A stretch of DNA of 64,000 nucleotides. Origin: Platerodrilus igneus. Its lineage: Eukaryota; Arthropoda; Insecta; Coleoptera; Lycidae. The notes beneath the pieces are model-generated. The model was given only the letters and a program-made list of their open reading frames with translations. It did not search any database and was not told where the DNA came from. Below are positions 45,839-55,733 of this stretch, piece by piece. Both the position numbers and the translations under genes were made by a program. The first letter of the stretch is position 1; each line of letters starts with the position of its first letter. The stretch spans positions 2,666,001 to 2,730,000 of the forward strand of contig JARFIW010001491.1 of assembly GCA_036346225.1 (NCBI GenBank), in the 5' to 3' direction.

Positions 45839-46186
45839 CTTGAACAAATACATAAAACGTTTACCAATATCCCACTTTCGTGGAATATTCATGCGCAATT
45901 CACTTCCAAACACAATTCGTTGGCGAGAATGTGGTATTCTTAATCATGATACTACACGTGGTGTGGGAACTCATTGGACCGCGTACAAAAAAGATGGTTC
46001 AAGGGCAGTCTATTATGATAGCATTGGTAATCTACGACCTCCGAGGGAACTTGTCAAATACTTAACCTCATCAGGACCATGCATCTCTATTATAATTATG
46101 AACAATTTCAACCGCTTAACACTGTTACCTGTGGACACTTCGTATTGAAATTTTTACTGCAAAATAGTCCTCCGCTAAGTTTCTAA
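45816..46186 (+). pseudogene. Adenovirus-type cysteine protease
   Basis: The maturation protease of the adenovirus/Polinton lineage cuts capsid precursors. The frame from 45,816 has GVGTHWTAYKKDG with the catalytic histidine (near 45,970) and VYYDSIG with the aspartate (near 46,010). The catalytic cysteine lies in TCGHFVLKFLLQN near 46,130. This last part is in another frame after a shift near 46,085, and it ends at 46,186. All three catalytic residues can be read, but the gene as given cannot make the complete enzyme. The length, about 120 residues, is normal for Polinton proteases. Confidence 0.85.
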
Positions 46187-46318
46187 CAACGTTATATATT
46201 ATTTGATTTTAGTGTATTTTTAACTGTTTTGTATAAAAAGTGTTTAATTAAAACCATATATTGCAAGTGTTTCAGGAATTTGCTTTTATTACCCCATCCC
46301 AACTACGAATACGACTAG

Positions 46319-47044
46319 TTGTTAGTTTATCGTCAACCACCGAACATGTACACATTTACTTTAACTGGAACTGAATCTACGCTCACCGCAATCATCAACC
46401 CACCAATTGTTCTCGATGATGACCATGAATACGTTATTGGTCTTACAAACTTTGATACATATTTTTCAATTCCCAATGTAACGGAAGCGAACAATAAATT
46501 TTACATTGATGACATCGTGCTTACTTTATCAGAAGGAACTTATGAAGTGGCAGATATTAATAAGTTCGTACGACGTAATCTGAACGATCCCCGTGAACGC
46601 ACTTCATCCAAACGTTATCTTATTGATATTCGAGCCAATAATAACAGTTTACATACAGAAATCAAAGCATCAGGTATAGTGGACTTTACACAACCAAATT
46701 CACTTGCTTCGTTGCTGGGTTTTGAGAAACGTAAACCACCAGCTCTCACTACTGCTATTTCGGACCATCCGGCACAAGTCTTTCCAATCAATTCAATATG
46801 TATTGAATGTAATCTTGTGGTCGGATCGTATCGGAATAGCAAACCTGTACACATTTTGCATCAATTCTTTCCTGCAGTTGCTGCAGGGTACAAGATTATT
46901 GAAAACCCCGTGAACGTCACCTATATGCCACTTAATACACGAATCATCGATCGCATCATTGTTAAAATAGTTGATCAAAACGGTAATCTCATCACTTTTC
47001 GTCGGGAAACCATCACGATTAGACTTTATCTAAAGCGTCTTTAA
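46319..47044 (+). CDS. Penton-like minor capsid protein, 241 aa
   Basis: An intact frame. In Polintons this gene encodes the single jelly-roll protein of the capsid vertices. The N-terminus MYTFTLTGTESTLTAIINPP (ATG 46,346 is the more likely start than 46,319) and DDDHEYVIGLTNFDTYFSIP match the usual opening of the family. Alternating beta-type hydrophobic patterns and a C-terminal IIVKIVDQNGNLITFRRE strand pair follow. It sits between protease and major capsid, its usual place. No damage is visible. Confidence 0.8.
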   Translation: MLVYRQPPNMYTFTLTGTESTLTAIINPPIVLDDDHEYVIGLTNFDTYFSIPNVTEANNKFYIDDIVLTLSEGTYEVADINKFVRRNLNDPRERTSSKRYLIDIRANNNSLHTEIKASGIVDFTQPNSLASLLGFEKRKPPALTTAISDHPAQVFPINSICIECNLVVGSYRNSKPVHILHQFFPAVAAGYKIIENPVNVTYMPLNTRIIDRIIVKIVDQNGNLITFRRETITIRLYLKRL

Positions 47045-47047
47045 ACA

Positions 47048-47197
47048 ATGGTTTTGCGCTATGAGCATAAACCACCAAAACCTATTAATAGACGCATTAT
47101 CAGCACCTTTACCAGTTACAAGACACCAGTGCACCGATTAACACCGGAAAACGTTAAATTTCTGCAAACATTTGGACTCAAAGTGCTACATAGCTAA
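47048..47197 (+). CDS. Small conserved Polinton protein, 49 aa
   Basis: It starts 3 bases after the penton-like stop and ends one base before the capsid ATG. It is basic and proline-rich (MVLRYEHKPPKPINRRIIST), and ends with LTPENVKFLQTFGLKVL. A short frame of this kind before the capsid gene occurs in arthropod Polintons as I recall them. The function is unknown. Tight packing between two structural genes favours a real gene. Confidence 0.6.
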   Translation: MVLRYEHKPPKPINRRIISTFTSYKTPVHRLTPENVKFLQTFGLKVLHS

Positions 47198-47198
47198 A

Positions 47199-48404
47199 AT
47201 GGATAGTAATAGTTTAAATGTTACGCAACGTGCTATATTTGATACAACCATCATCAATGCCGACAAACATATGCATACTCCGTACTCCAATACCACGTAT
47301 GAGAAGAACGATGTTATACGGATTCCAATAGAAAACGAAGATGTCTATACACTACCATGGGACAGCGTAATTTATATTGAGGGTACAATGAATAAGTCAG
47401 ATGGTGGCGTTTCGCTTACCGCCGATTTTGTCAACAACGGAGTTTTATTTTTATTTGATGAAATTCGTTATGAACTTGGTGGAAAGACTATTGACCGCGT
47501 TCGTAATCCAGGTATAACTACGACTATTAAAAATTTCCTATCCTACGATTATAGCGAAAGTCGTCGCTTTAGAAACGCCGGTTGGTCCCCATCGATAAGC
47601 TTGATCTCGTTGATGCTAATGGTCATTTCAACGTATGCATTCCCTTGCGCATGGTTTTAGGATTTGCGGAGGACTACCGAAAATTCTTTTGAATATCAAA
47701 CAAGAGCTTATTCTTATTAGAAGTAGTGCTGACGATGCAGCTATATCGAATTCTGATACCAAAGAGTCAATCAAAATTACTATTACACATATATCATGGC
47801 GGATTCCACATATAACCGTTGCAGATGCAGAGCGCTTAAAACTACTCAAACATATTCAACGCAATGCCACCATGGACATAAGCTTTCGCAGTTGGGAACT
47901 ACACGAATATCCAGAATTACATACAACACACACGCATACGTGGGCCGTGAAGACGGCTTCTCAAGTGGAGAAACCACGTTTTGTTATTGTCTGCTTTCAA
48001 ACCGATACATCGCGCAAAAGGGGCGCAGTCAGTTCGACCACTGTAAGTTGACCAATATGAAATTACATCTGGGTTCATCTATGTATCCTTACGATAATCT
48101 TAACATTGATTTCGATACCAATCGCTATTCTATACTATATGAGATGTATGCACAGTTTCAACAATCGTACTACGGGAGTATCAGCGAGCCGATATTAACA
48201 CCCAATGAATTTCAAACGCACGCTCCACTTGTAGTCATCGATTGTTCCCATCAAAACGAAATAGTGAAAGTGGGAGCGGTTGACGTACGATTAGAATTTC
48301 AAATGAAAGAAGCGCTTAAAGCTCACACTACAGCGTACTGCCTCATTCTACACGATCGTTTGGTCCGCTACAATCCTGCAACCAATATTGTGAGTGAAGT
48401 CTAA
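47199..48404 (+). pseudogene. Major capsid protein (double jelly-roll)
   Basis: Hexon-like protein of the Polinton capsid, about 400 residues in all. The first frame from ATG 47,199 carries TYEKNDVIRIPIENED and LFLFDEIRYELGGKTIDRVR, both typical of the first jelly roll. Three frameshifts follow, near 47,590, 47,690 and 48,035. The middle is read in a second and third frame (FAEDYRK near 47,665, then ITHISWRIPHITV near 47,785). The end, 48,040-48,404, includes LGSSMYPYDNLNIDFD. It ends next to the last gene of the block. The fold is inferred from family resemblance. The copy is not functional as sequenced. Confidence 0.85.
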
Positions 48405-48414
48405 AATTAATAGT

Positions 48415-48820
48415 CCATTAGTTGTCGACGTTCAAAAGTTTAAAATTGCACATAATAACTTTGTGTTTAAAGAAATGGCTGTTTTACAACTATCCCTATC
48501 GAATGGAGTTGCAATAACATATGTGCTGAAACCACCATATTCTTGGAACTGTCTATCAGCTCGCTTCAAATACCAAAAGATATGGTTAAGCAACTTTCAC
48601 GGTATATCTTGAGATGATGGCAATTTACAATGAATTTCCACACCTAAATGTTATTAACCTAGAAGATTTAGGGTGTACTCCTCTACATAAATTAAAGTAT
48701 TACACCAATTCACACAAGTGTTTCTAGCATACCACACAACATTCGTCATTCAATTGCGCAACCACAGATGTAATTGTACTCAAAAACTGGTTTGTACATA
48801 TAACCAATTATTCATTTTAA
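48415..48820 (+). pseudogene. Conserved Polinton-associated protein, C-terminal unknown gene
   Basis: The frame to 48,612 shows VDVQKFKIAHNNFVFKEMAV, KPPYSWNCLSARFKYQK and LSNFHGIS, a pattern common in arthropod Polinton-associated uncharacterised proteins. A stop at 48,610 and a shift lead to a second part (48,628-48,820). It carries NLEDLGCTPLHKLKYY and cysteine-histidine spacing ending at SFNCATTDV. The conserved cysteines and histidines suggest a metal-binding or nuclease-like fold, but the function is not established. It follows the capsid gene as the last gene of the rightward block. Confidence 0.6.
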
Positions 48821-49639
48821 TAAAGAATAATGTTTACATTAAGTAGTGTTTTTATTTGTATATTTTATACCTACATACATACATATTCCTTGAGACTAGT
48901 AAGATGTGTTTCAAAAATGTCTTGAAATAAGTTTAATTGTAAAACTTACTAACGAAGCTGTAAGTATCATATTGAAAATTCCTCTTAACGGATATGTATT
49001 TTGCATTTTTATGCAAACTTTATGTTACAATAATACAATTAAAAATTATATTCTACTACCGAGGTATTAAATTTTAAAGTATGTTATAGTTGTGTAAACA
49101 TAAAATGCATTGCATAGGTTTTTATCATCAAAGTAGTACATTTTATTTAATCCCACCTGTAAAATGATTAATTTCTTAAACCTAAGTTTCATAAAATTTA
49201 TTCTCCAAAGATCAACCAACTATAAACCAGAACTATTAAATTTACATAAATTTCGGTGTTATTTTAATTTAAACTATGCTCATAAAAGTCGTTTATATAT
49301 ATAGCACCAACATTGTTACTACCTATGAATATCAAATCTTTAAAGGAATTTATAGTCATGATTAATTAATAAGTGGTCTTTTCATTTGTACACATTTTGT
49401 ATATGTTGTTTTAGTTCCATTGACGACCTATTATTAGTAATCTGTTTATTATTTTATTGACGATATAAATTTTAAGATTGGAAGGGAACGATAAGAAATC
49501 TTCCTCTGACATTTATATGCACTCCGAATAGTTGTTTAAGGTAGCAAATATAAATAAGCTGTTTAATGTGTTGTAGAAGAATTGTTACCATTGTATTATC
49601 GGTATGTATAAACTTACTTACTTAATGTGTTTTAACGGA
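48821..49639. other. Polinton non-coding stretch before the right terminus
   Basis: AT-rich sequence without frames of note. No polymerase B and no other gene is visible. Confidence 0.5.
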
Positions 49640-50762
49640 AGTAGAAATTATGAATTTTGGTAATTAACAATTATGCTAAAATGATTTGAAGTTATGCAGT
49701 TTCCATATATAATTTACATATATCGGTATGTTGTTATAAATATCACAACCTCGAGGTCATTAACTACCATGCACTTTACTAAACTATAATTAATAAAATC
49801 CCGTACATTTAACTAAGATACATTTTTCTTAATGTGGAAGTCTTATCTATATTTTATTCAAATAAGAATCTGCTACCGCCACCTACAAAAGATAGGGACA
49901 ATTAAAGAATGTAAGTTTTTGTAAATAAAACATTAAAATATTGTGTGTTTCTTTTAATATTATATATTTAATACAAAAATAATTTTTGAAATTCTCGGAG
50001 ATTCGTCAACACGTGCATGTTTTTGCTTAACCTAAAAATCTCCGAAGTATTCAATCACCTAATGCGTGCAAAGCCTCCGTTCAGAACGCCTTATGGAGTA
50101 CCATTCCGCATTTGAGAATGAGTACATCCCCATCCAAATTCTTCACCACCTTTTAAATAACGACATTATTTGCATACATTTAAAGGTTAAATTTTAAATC
50201 CGGGTACGAGTTTAGTGTGGTTGTATAAATTATTTTGGTGATGCAATCATGAATAAAATAACGAGTGACCTGTCTTAACATGTTTTTACATATACACACA
50301 CATATTAAATATATATTGAAATTGCTAAATGTAAGCAAGAACACCTTGATATAAGATCAAATTAATTTTTTATTTGAGAGTCAAATAAATCGTGATGAAA
50401 GGTGGTATAATTTGCATACCAAGAAGGAAATAGTCTTAACATGTTTTTGCAAACACACCTTATGTTAATTAAATCCATTATATTAAAAGTTGAATAATTT
50501 GCATATATATTACCAGAGAGCTATAATTTCAATAAAAACACGAGGTTATATTCGACTGCGAATTCTTGTTATTTTATCTTGGTAATGAAATCGTGAACAA
50601 CATGTTTTACATGCAGACTTTATAATTTGATCCATTATATCACATTTCGTATATTTTCTAAATGTTATTCGCTACTTCATACAAAATACAGCTTTTGAGG
50701 AAAGCTAAAAAATTCTTTACCACTTGCACGTTTTTACTTAACATAACAAAATTCTTCATATA

Positions 50763-52013
50763 GGTAAAATCACCACTTCGCTATGCTCTCGGCTACCTAG
50801 TTTCGGCTACTTTTCCAAGGTCGTTGTGACGTCATAGCCTTTTATAAATAAAGAACAATGTAATACTATTTTAAAATTTTTATTCTGGCATTATACATAA
50901 CAAAATTTAAAAATATTTAATGCCAAGCATGGAGCCATTTAAACTTAATTTTAATATAAATTCGATTGTTTAACATGGCTAACAACCAATGCAAGAATTA
51001 AGATATACAACAAATTTGTGTGTCAGATAACAAATCCTGATGTTAATAAACAACTTGGAAATTATATACTAGATTTTTTACGTTGTCCAGATGCACATTT
51101 AAGAGCAACATTCGCTAATCCCTTAAAAGACTGTTTAACCTTATTGGAAGATAGTAAGTTATACTTCCTAAAGGCGCCAATGTACTCGGTATCGCTAAAA
51201 TGTGGAGTAAGTTATCGGACAAGCTTCAAAATAGCTGCTGTTTAGTGTATAATAACCTGCTACAGTACATGTATTGGGGAACGGCAATACAAAGAAATTG
51301 ACGGGCTTGCAAATTAAGTTGTCAGAAAAACCAGAGAAAAGGGAAAAATTGATAAAGTATGTGCTTTCAGCTTTTAGTTTTAACTATTTACCTGTAAATT
51401 ATTTGGAGATAGTAGAGTAGGAAAACAGCCAAGATAAAATAAAAATCTTACACAAGTGCTACATTAAAGCAGGTAACATATTTTACACAATCTGTAACAC
51501 CATATTCTACAATTCCAAAAGAAATAACCATTTCGGTATCGGGGTTGATAAGTACGCCTAACATTCGCCCAGAGGTTGTACGACAACGCGTAAATATTGG
51601 CAGTAAACTCTCTCCGTTGACGCTGCAGGAAATTGCCCAATTATGCACGCCATACTCTGTAAGTGGAAGAAAAGACAGCTGGAATTAGAGGAAATGCATG
51701 CAAAAGGCGAAAGTTGGACTAAATAGAAGACACTGCGACAATACGCGAACAATACAAAGATGTGTTAGACAAAGAACATCTTATTAGAGAAAGAGGAAAG
51801 GATTAAAAGATTATTTTATGTGCCGATGGACTGACTTGGATACATCCGCGTTCTACAAGCTGTATGTATTTGTGGTTAGTAAGAAAGACTCTTTTAGAAT
51901 TTTAGAATAGTATTACATTGCTCTATATTTATAAAAGGCTATGACGTCACAACGACCTTGGAAAAGTAGCCGGAACTAGGTAGCCGAGAGCATAGCAACG
52001 TGGTGATTTTACC
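50763..52013. mobile_element. DNA element with ~115-bp inverted repeats, inside the Polinton TIR
   Basis: It starts GGTAAAATCACCAC and ends GTGGTGATTTTACC. The inverted match extends about 115 bases at each end (50,763-50,878 and 51,898-52,013) with few mismatches. TATA flanks both sides (50,759-50,762 and 52,014-52,017), giving a 4-bp or possibly TA duplication. No transposase motif was recognised. The inside holds coding-like pieces. Confidence 0.8.
51018..51907 (+). pseudogene. Unrecognised coding remnant inside the nested DNA element
   Basis: A 75-residue frame (51,018-51,245: NPDVNKQLGNYILDFLRC, then LKDCLTLLEDSKLYFL) is followed by broken frames. Near 51,465-51,680 a 70-residue stretch without stops reads TPYSTIPKEITISVSGLIST and continues to LTLQEIAQLC. 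A last piece near 51,825 reads ADGLTWIHPRSTSCMYLWLV. The composition looks like real protein, not chance. I do not recognise the family. It could be cargo or the element's own protein in decay. Confidence 0.4.
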
Positions 52014-53125
52014 TATATGAAAATGAAAATAAAGAACTTTTAAATTTTTGAATAAATTTTGGTAGGAAATATTTAATAAATAAGTATATGTTAATGAAAC
52101 ACATATTTTCTAAATGATATTGGTGCTAAGGAAAGCTATTTTTATTAAGTTCTATAGTTTGAGAGTGACGTAAAACCTTGATGCTACACCTTGAGTTGTA
52201 AAAGTTAATACATAAGCCTTGATATAAGATCAAATCAAATAATTTGAGAGTCAAATAAATCGTGATGAAAGGTGGTATAATTTGCATATATTTTAAATTC
52301 ATACGGGTATAATTAAAAGATTATATGTTAGATCCGACTGCAAGTTCAGTGTACTTGTATAAATTATTTTGGGATGATGTAACCAAAGGAAATATACGAC
52401 ATACCTGTCTTGAATGGTTTTTGCAACACACCTTATGTTAATTAAATACATTATATTAAAAGTTGAATAATTTGCATATATATTACCAGATAAAAAACAC
52501 GAGGTTATATTCGACTGCATGCAAATTCTTAGTATTTTATCGTGACATTGAAATTGCGAGAAGTGAACGACTTCTTTTTTACAAGATTTTACCTGCAGAC
52601 GTTTAAAAATTTGACCTCCATCATATAACATTTCGTATATTTTCTCAATTTTATTTTCTACTTCGTACAAAACGCAGCTTATGAGGAGAGCTAAAACACT
52701 CTTTACCACTTGCACGCGTTTGCCTAATATTAAAAAAATTCTTCACCTCGGCGTTTTAATTTTTAGCTTAACCTACCCCAGAAAAATACGAACCAACATT
52801 TTTTTAAAATTTAATATTTAATAGTTAACGTCGTGAACGCTGCTAAAAAATTTCCTAAGAAAATATCTCCACCCCAGCGCACGCGCACCACCCCACAACA
52901 AAAATCTAACGACCCCGCCGAACGCACACCCCCAAGACCTAACGACCCCCGACGCAACAAATTTACACACAAAGACAATTTTGTTCTCAAAGCGGCGTAT
53001 ACATATCTTGCTGCACGTTTTGTTTCCCAAAGCGGCTTAGCTGTTCATATTGTTCTCGAACCGGCGTATACATATCTTGCTGTGGATCTCTGTTGCCAAA
53101 CCGGCTTAGCTACCCTACTCAGATT

Positions 53126-53535
53126 GATCTCTGGTTCGGAGACGGGTCATACAAGCCTGCATGCAGCAGACATCCTCTTCAGCCGTTTCCAAATTAGTGC
53201 CCGCTGCTAGGGTCTTCATAACTCAATCGTCGTTCTGCAGAAACCTAAGTCTTTTCTTGCTAGATACGACGATCGTTTCCAGTTTTGGAAAGCCTAATCT
53301 CCCATTGTTTTTGCCACGATAGAGCAGTCCGTTTGAAGTAGACTGTGGCCAGTTGTAAATTTCTCGCTTACGCGTACAGGTTATCAACTATTTCTTGGGG
53401 CATTTCTATGTCGTTCGGTAGATCTCGTAGCCTTAGACGCGCCTCCTCGAGGGTGTTTAAGGCTGACTGCATCCCTTCGGACAAGGCTAAGCGCGCAAAC
53501 GTCTGGTTTGCGTCCGCTCCGACCACACAACTTTA
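53126..53535 (-). pseudogene. R2-like ORF, upstream part, separated by the Polinton
   Basis: Read right to left, a frame from about 53,530 gives ARLALSEGMQSALNTLEEAR, LPNDIEMPQEIVDNLYA, a stop, and RNLQLATVYFKRTALSWQKQ. A further part ends MTRLRTRDQ at 53,126. If the Polinton and the adjacent LTR-like unit are removed, this leads into DLWQRRIKKDELARW at 35,195 with a small frame change. It is therefore probably the region before the R2-like zinc finger and endonuclease. The link rests on junction logic and style of sequence, not on a firm motif. Confidence 0.5.
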
Positions 53536-53775
53536 GTTGGGAGTATGAAACTCAAACATTTAAAGCTAATACTTAAATTCACTATAAAACTAAATACAAA
53601 GTTTGTTTTCAGAGATGCATTTGAATGTAAACAAATTTTCGTTAATATCTTTTAAAATATTCTCTTAAACTAAACAAATTTCTTACTTGCCTTTAACAAG
53701 ATAAGAAAAAATATGACGCAGCAGCAAAACAATATTAACAAATTAGCTGGAGCTACTTCATTAACGATACATAAT
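53536..53775. other. Unassigned AT-rich stretch
   Basis: No frame, repeat or motif recognised. Confidence 0.4.
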
Positions 53776-54117
53776 ACTCTTAATCCTATCGCATTAAATA
53801 TAATATTGAAAGGCAAATTAGCTTTTCGTGTTTCAATAATAAATCCTAACCTTGGTCATAAATACCAAACGTTTGGAACAGCAAATAGATAACTTCTTAA
53901 AGGCATTTTACTAAGAGAAAGATATAGATAATTTATTTACTTTAAGATAAAGGTAAGAGGAAGTAACATCTCAGAGATAATTGCAGAGAGAAAGATAAAT
54001 ACATAACGATTTATTGGTTAGAGGTTTATAGGTACGATAAAATCTCGAAGACGGTTTTACGAGAAAGATAGGTAACAACCCATTTGCGGTTCGAAACATT
54101 AAACCAAGTAAGGTGTG

Positions 54118-54648
54118 TCCAGTGTTAACTTCGATAACCACAGATGGTGGAAATAGTGGACGTGTAAATATGTGCAAAGTTTATATCAACGGAACCTTCA
54201 AGTACTTACCAGTAATACTTCAAACTTAAACGGAGACGGCAGGACGAAGAACTGTCGACCTTTGCAGATCTCAAACGTTGATATTTTTATAACACCCTAA
54301 CTTCGATCACACCAGCCTTTTCACAACTGTCGTGGCACACTACTACAACACAAAATACTTGAAGGTTATTCGCGGTAAAAACCACATTATACTATATACT
54401 CGACCAAGGGGAATCGACCTGCAAACTACATCTTATGCGATAATTAAAGTTAATTTTAACTATAATTGCAACGAATCATTCCGCCCACTAAAATGCAAGG
54501 CATTTTTGAAAACAAAATAACTACAAAGGGTGGAACGGAATGGAAAGAAAAAATTAATATAAGAACCCAGGAAATATTTACGCGAACAAAACCGAAACAA
54601 AAAATACAAAGAAAGATAAAATCTACAACGAAGGTAAAAGTCATAGTA
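54118..54648. other. Stretch beside the BEL/Pao fragment
   Basis: It is absent from repeat copy 2, so it belongs to the insertion carrying the BEL/Pao pol piece. No coding signal; it could be LTR or 3' untranslated sequence of that element. Confidence 0.4.
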
Positions 54649-55386
54649 TTAGCGATAGGGCACTTCGAGCTCGTCTTGTGCGGTTTTGAAAGTGACAATT
54701 CTAATGACCCCATCAGCTCCTGGATGGACTGCAACAACACGTCCATGGGACCATCGAAGGAGTAGAACGTTATTGGCTTTAACTAGCACCAAGATATCCA
54801 CCTGAACACACGGAGACGTTTTGTGCCATTTGGACCGTTGTTGGAGCGTACGCAAATACTCCTTAGACCAACGGGACACGAAATCTTGATGAATTCGCTG
54901 GAGCAACTGCCAATAAGACAGGCGGTTGAGCGGAAGGTCAGAAAGAATTGGTTCTGGAAAAGCGACTAAAGGGGCCAAAGTCAGAAAGTGATCTGGTGTC
55001 AGGCAACTCAAGTCGTTGGGATCACTGCTCACTGGGGTGAAAGGACGCGAGTTTAATATGATCTCAATCTGAACAAAGACAGTGGTCAGTTCCTCGTAGG
55101 TCAGAAATGCTCACCTATGGTACGAAGAGGCAAGGTTTTAACCGATCTCACACTCGTCTCTCGCAAACCACCAAAATGAGGCGCAGAGGGCGGTATAAAG
55201 TGTCAAGAAATATGTTCTTGCGCGGTATCTAATATTGCGAAAGGAATTAACCTTAAAATTTGTGCCACAATTACTGTAGAGATCATCACAGCGGTCACGC
55301 CTGGAAATAAATCGGCATAGAGCGGCTAGAAAGACGTCGTTTGACAGATGAGAAACCAATTCAAGATGGAGTGTCTTGATAGCCAT
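54649..55386 (-). pseudogene. BEL/Pao pol: integrase end and DUF5641
   Basis: Read right to left, LHLELVSHLSNDVFLAALCR near 55,370 is the integrase core of BEL/Pao elements. The DNGTNF motif has decayed to NCGTNF, so a catalytic aspartate is lost. APHFGGLRETSVRS near 55,170 and VQIEIILNSRPFTP near 55,065 (with the catalytic glutamate) follow in shifted frames. A DUF5641 region (TPDHFLTLAPLVAFPEP, then DFVSRWSKEYLRTLQQRSKW) runs to 54,649. Frameshifts lie near 55,230 and 55,100. The RT, protease and gag parts are not attached here. The BEL gag at 23-25 kb is on the other strand and unlikely to be the same copy. Confidence 0.85.
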
Positions 55387-55733
55387 GCATATAAAAAGAC
55401 ATAAATATGCTTTCGCTTTCTCTCAGAGATATTTTCAGGAAAAGATATCTAACCATTTGTGGTCGTGTACTAGTTAGATAAGATAATGTTTCGAAAATAA
55501 CATATAAGAAAAAGATAAGTAACAAACACTTTATGGTTCGAAATATTATTGGTCGAGATAAAATCTCCAAGATATGATCAGAGAGAAAAGTAAACACTAA
55601 ACGTCAATCGTTTCGCCTAATAATTAAGATAAGATAATTTTTAAGAAAAAATTTCAAGATAAGATAACGAATAACTTCATTTTTGGTTTGGATGCATTGT
55701 TCTTGACAAGGCACATCTTCCCTCTTACCAATA

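Larger units (their letters stand above)
36987..53119. mobile_element. Polinton/Maverick element, 16,133 bp
   Basis: The ends are AGTAGGGTAGCTAAGCCGG on the left and its mirror ending CTACCCTACT on the right. A perfect 6-bp duplication CAGATT flanks them (36,981-36,986 and 53,120-53,125). AG...CT ends with 6-bp duplications are the known signature of Polintons. Between terminal repeats of about 2.5 kb lie an integrase, an ATPase, an adenovirus-type protease, and major and minor capsid genes. These are virus-like self-synthesising elements. The polymerase B gene is absent and several genes are frameshifted. Confidence 0.95.
49640..53119. repeat. Polinton right terminal inverted repeat
   Basis: The reverse of 36,987-39,540, with modules repeated inside (around 50,340-50,700 and 52,200-52,720). 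It is about 1 kb longer because a 1,251-bp element is inserted at 50,763-52,013. Confidence 0.85.

Noticed and set aside
54466..54765. 99-residue plus-strand frame
   Set aside because: Antisense to the DUF5641 region at its end; lysine-rich elsewhere with no motif.
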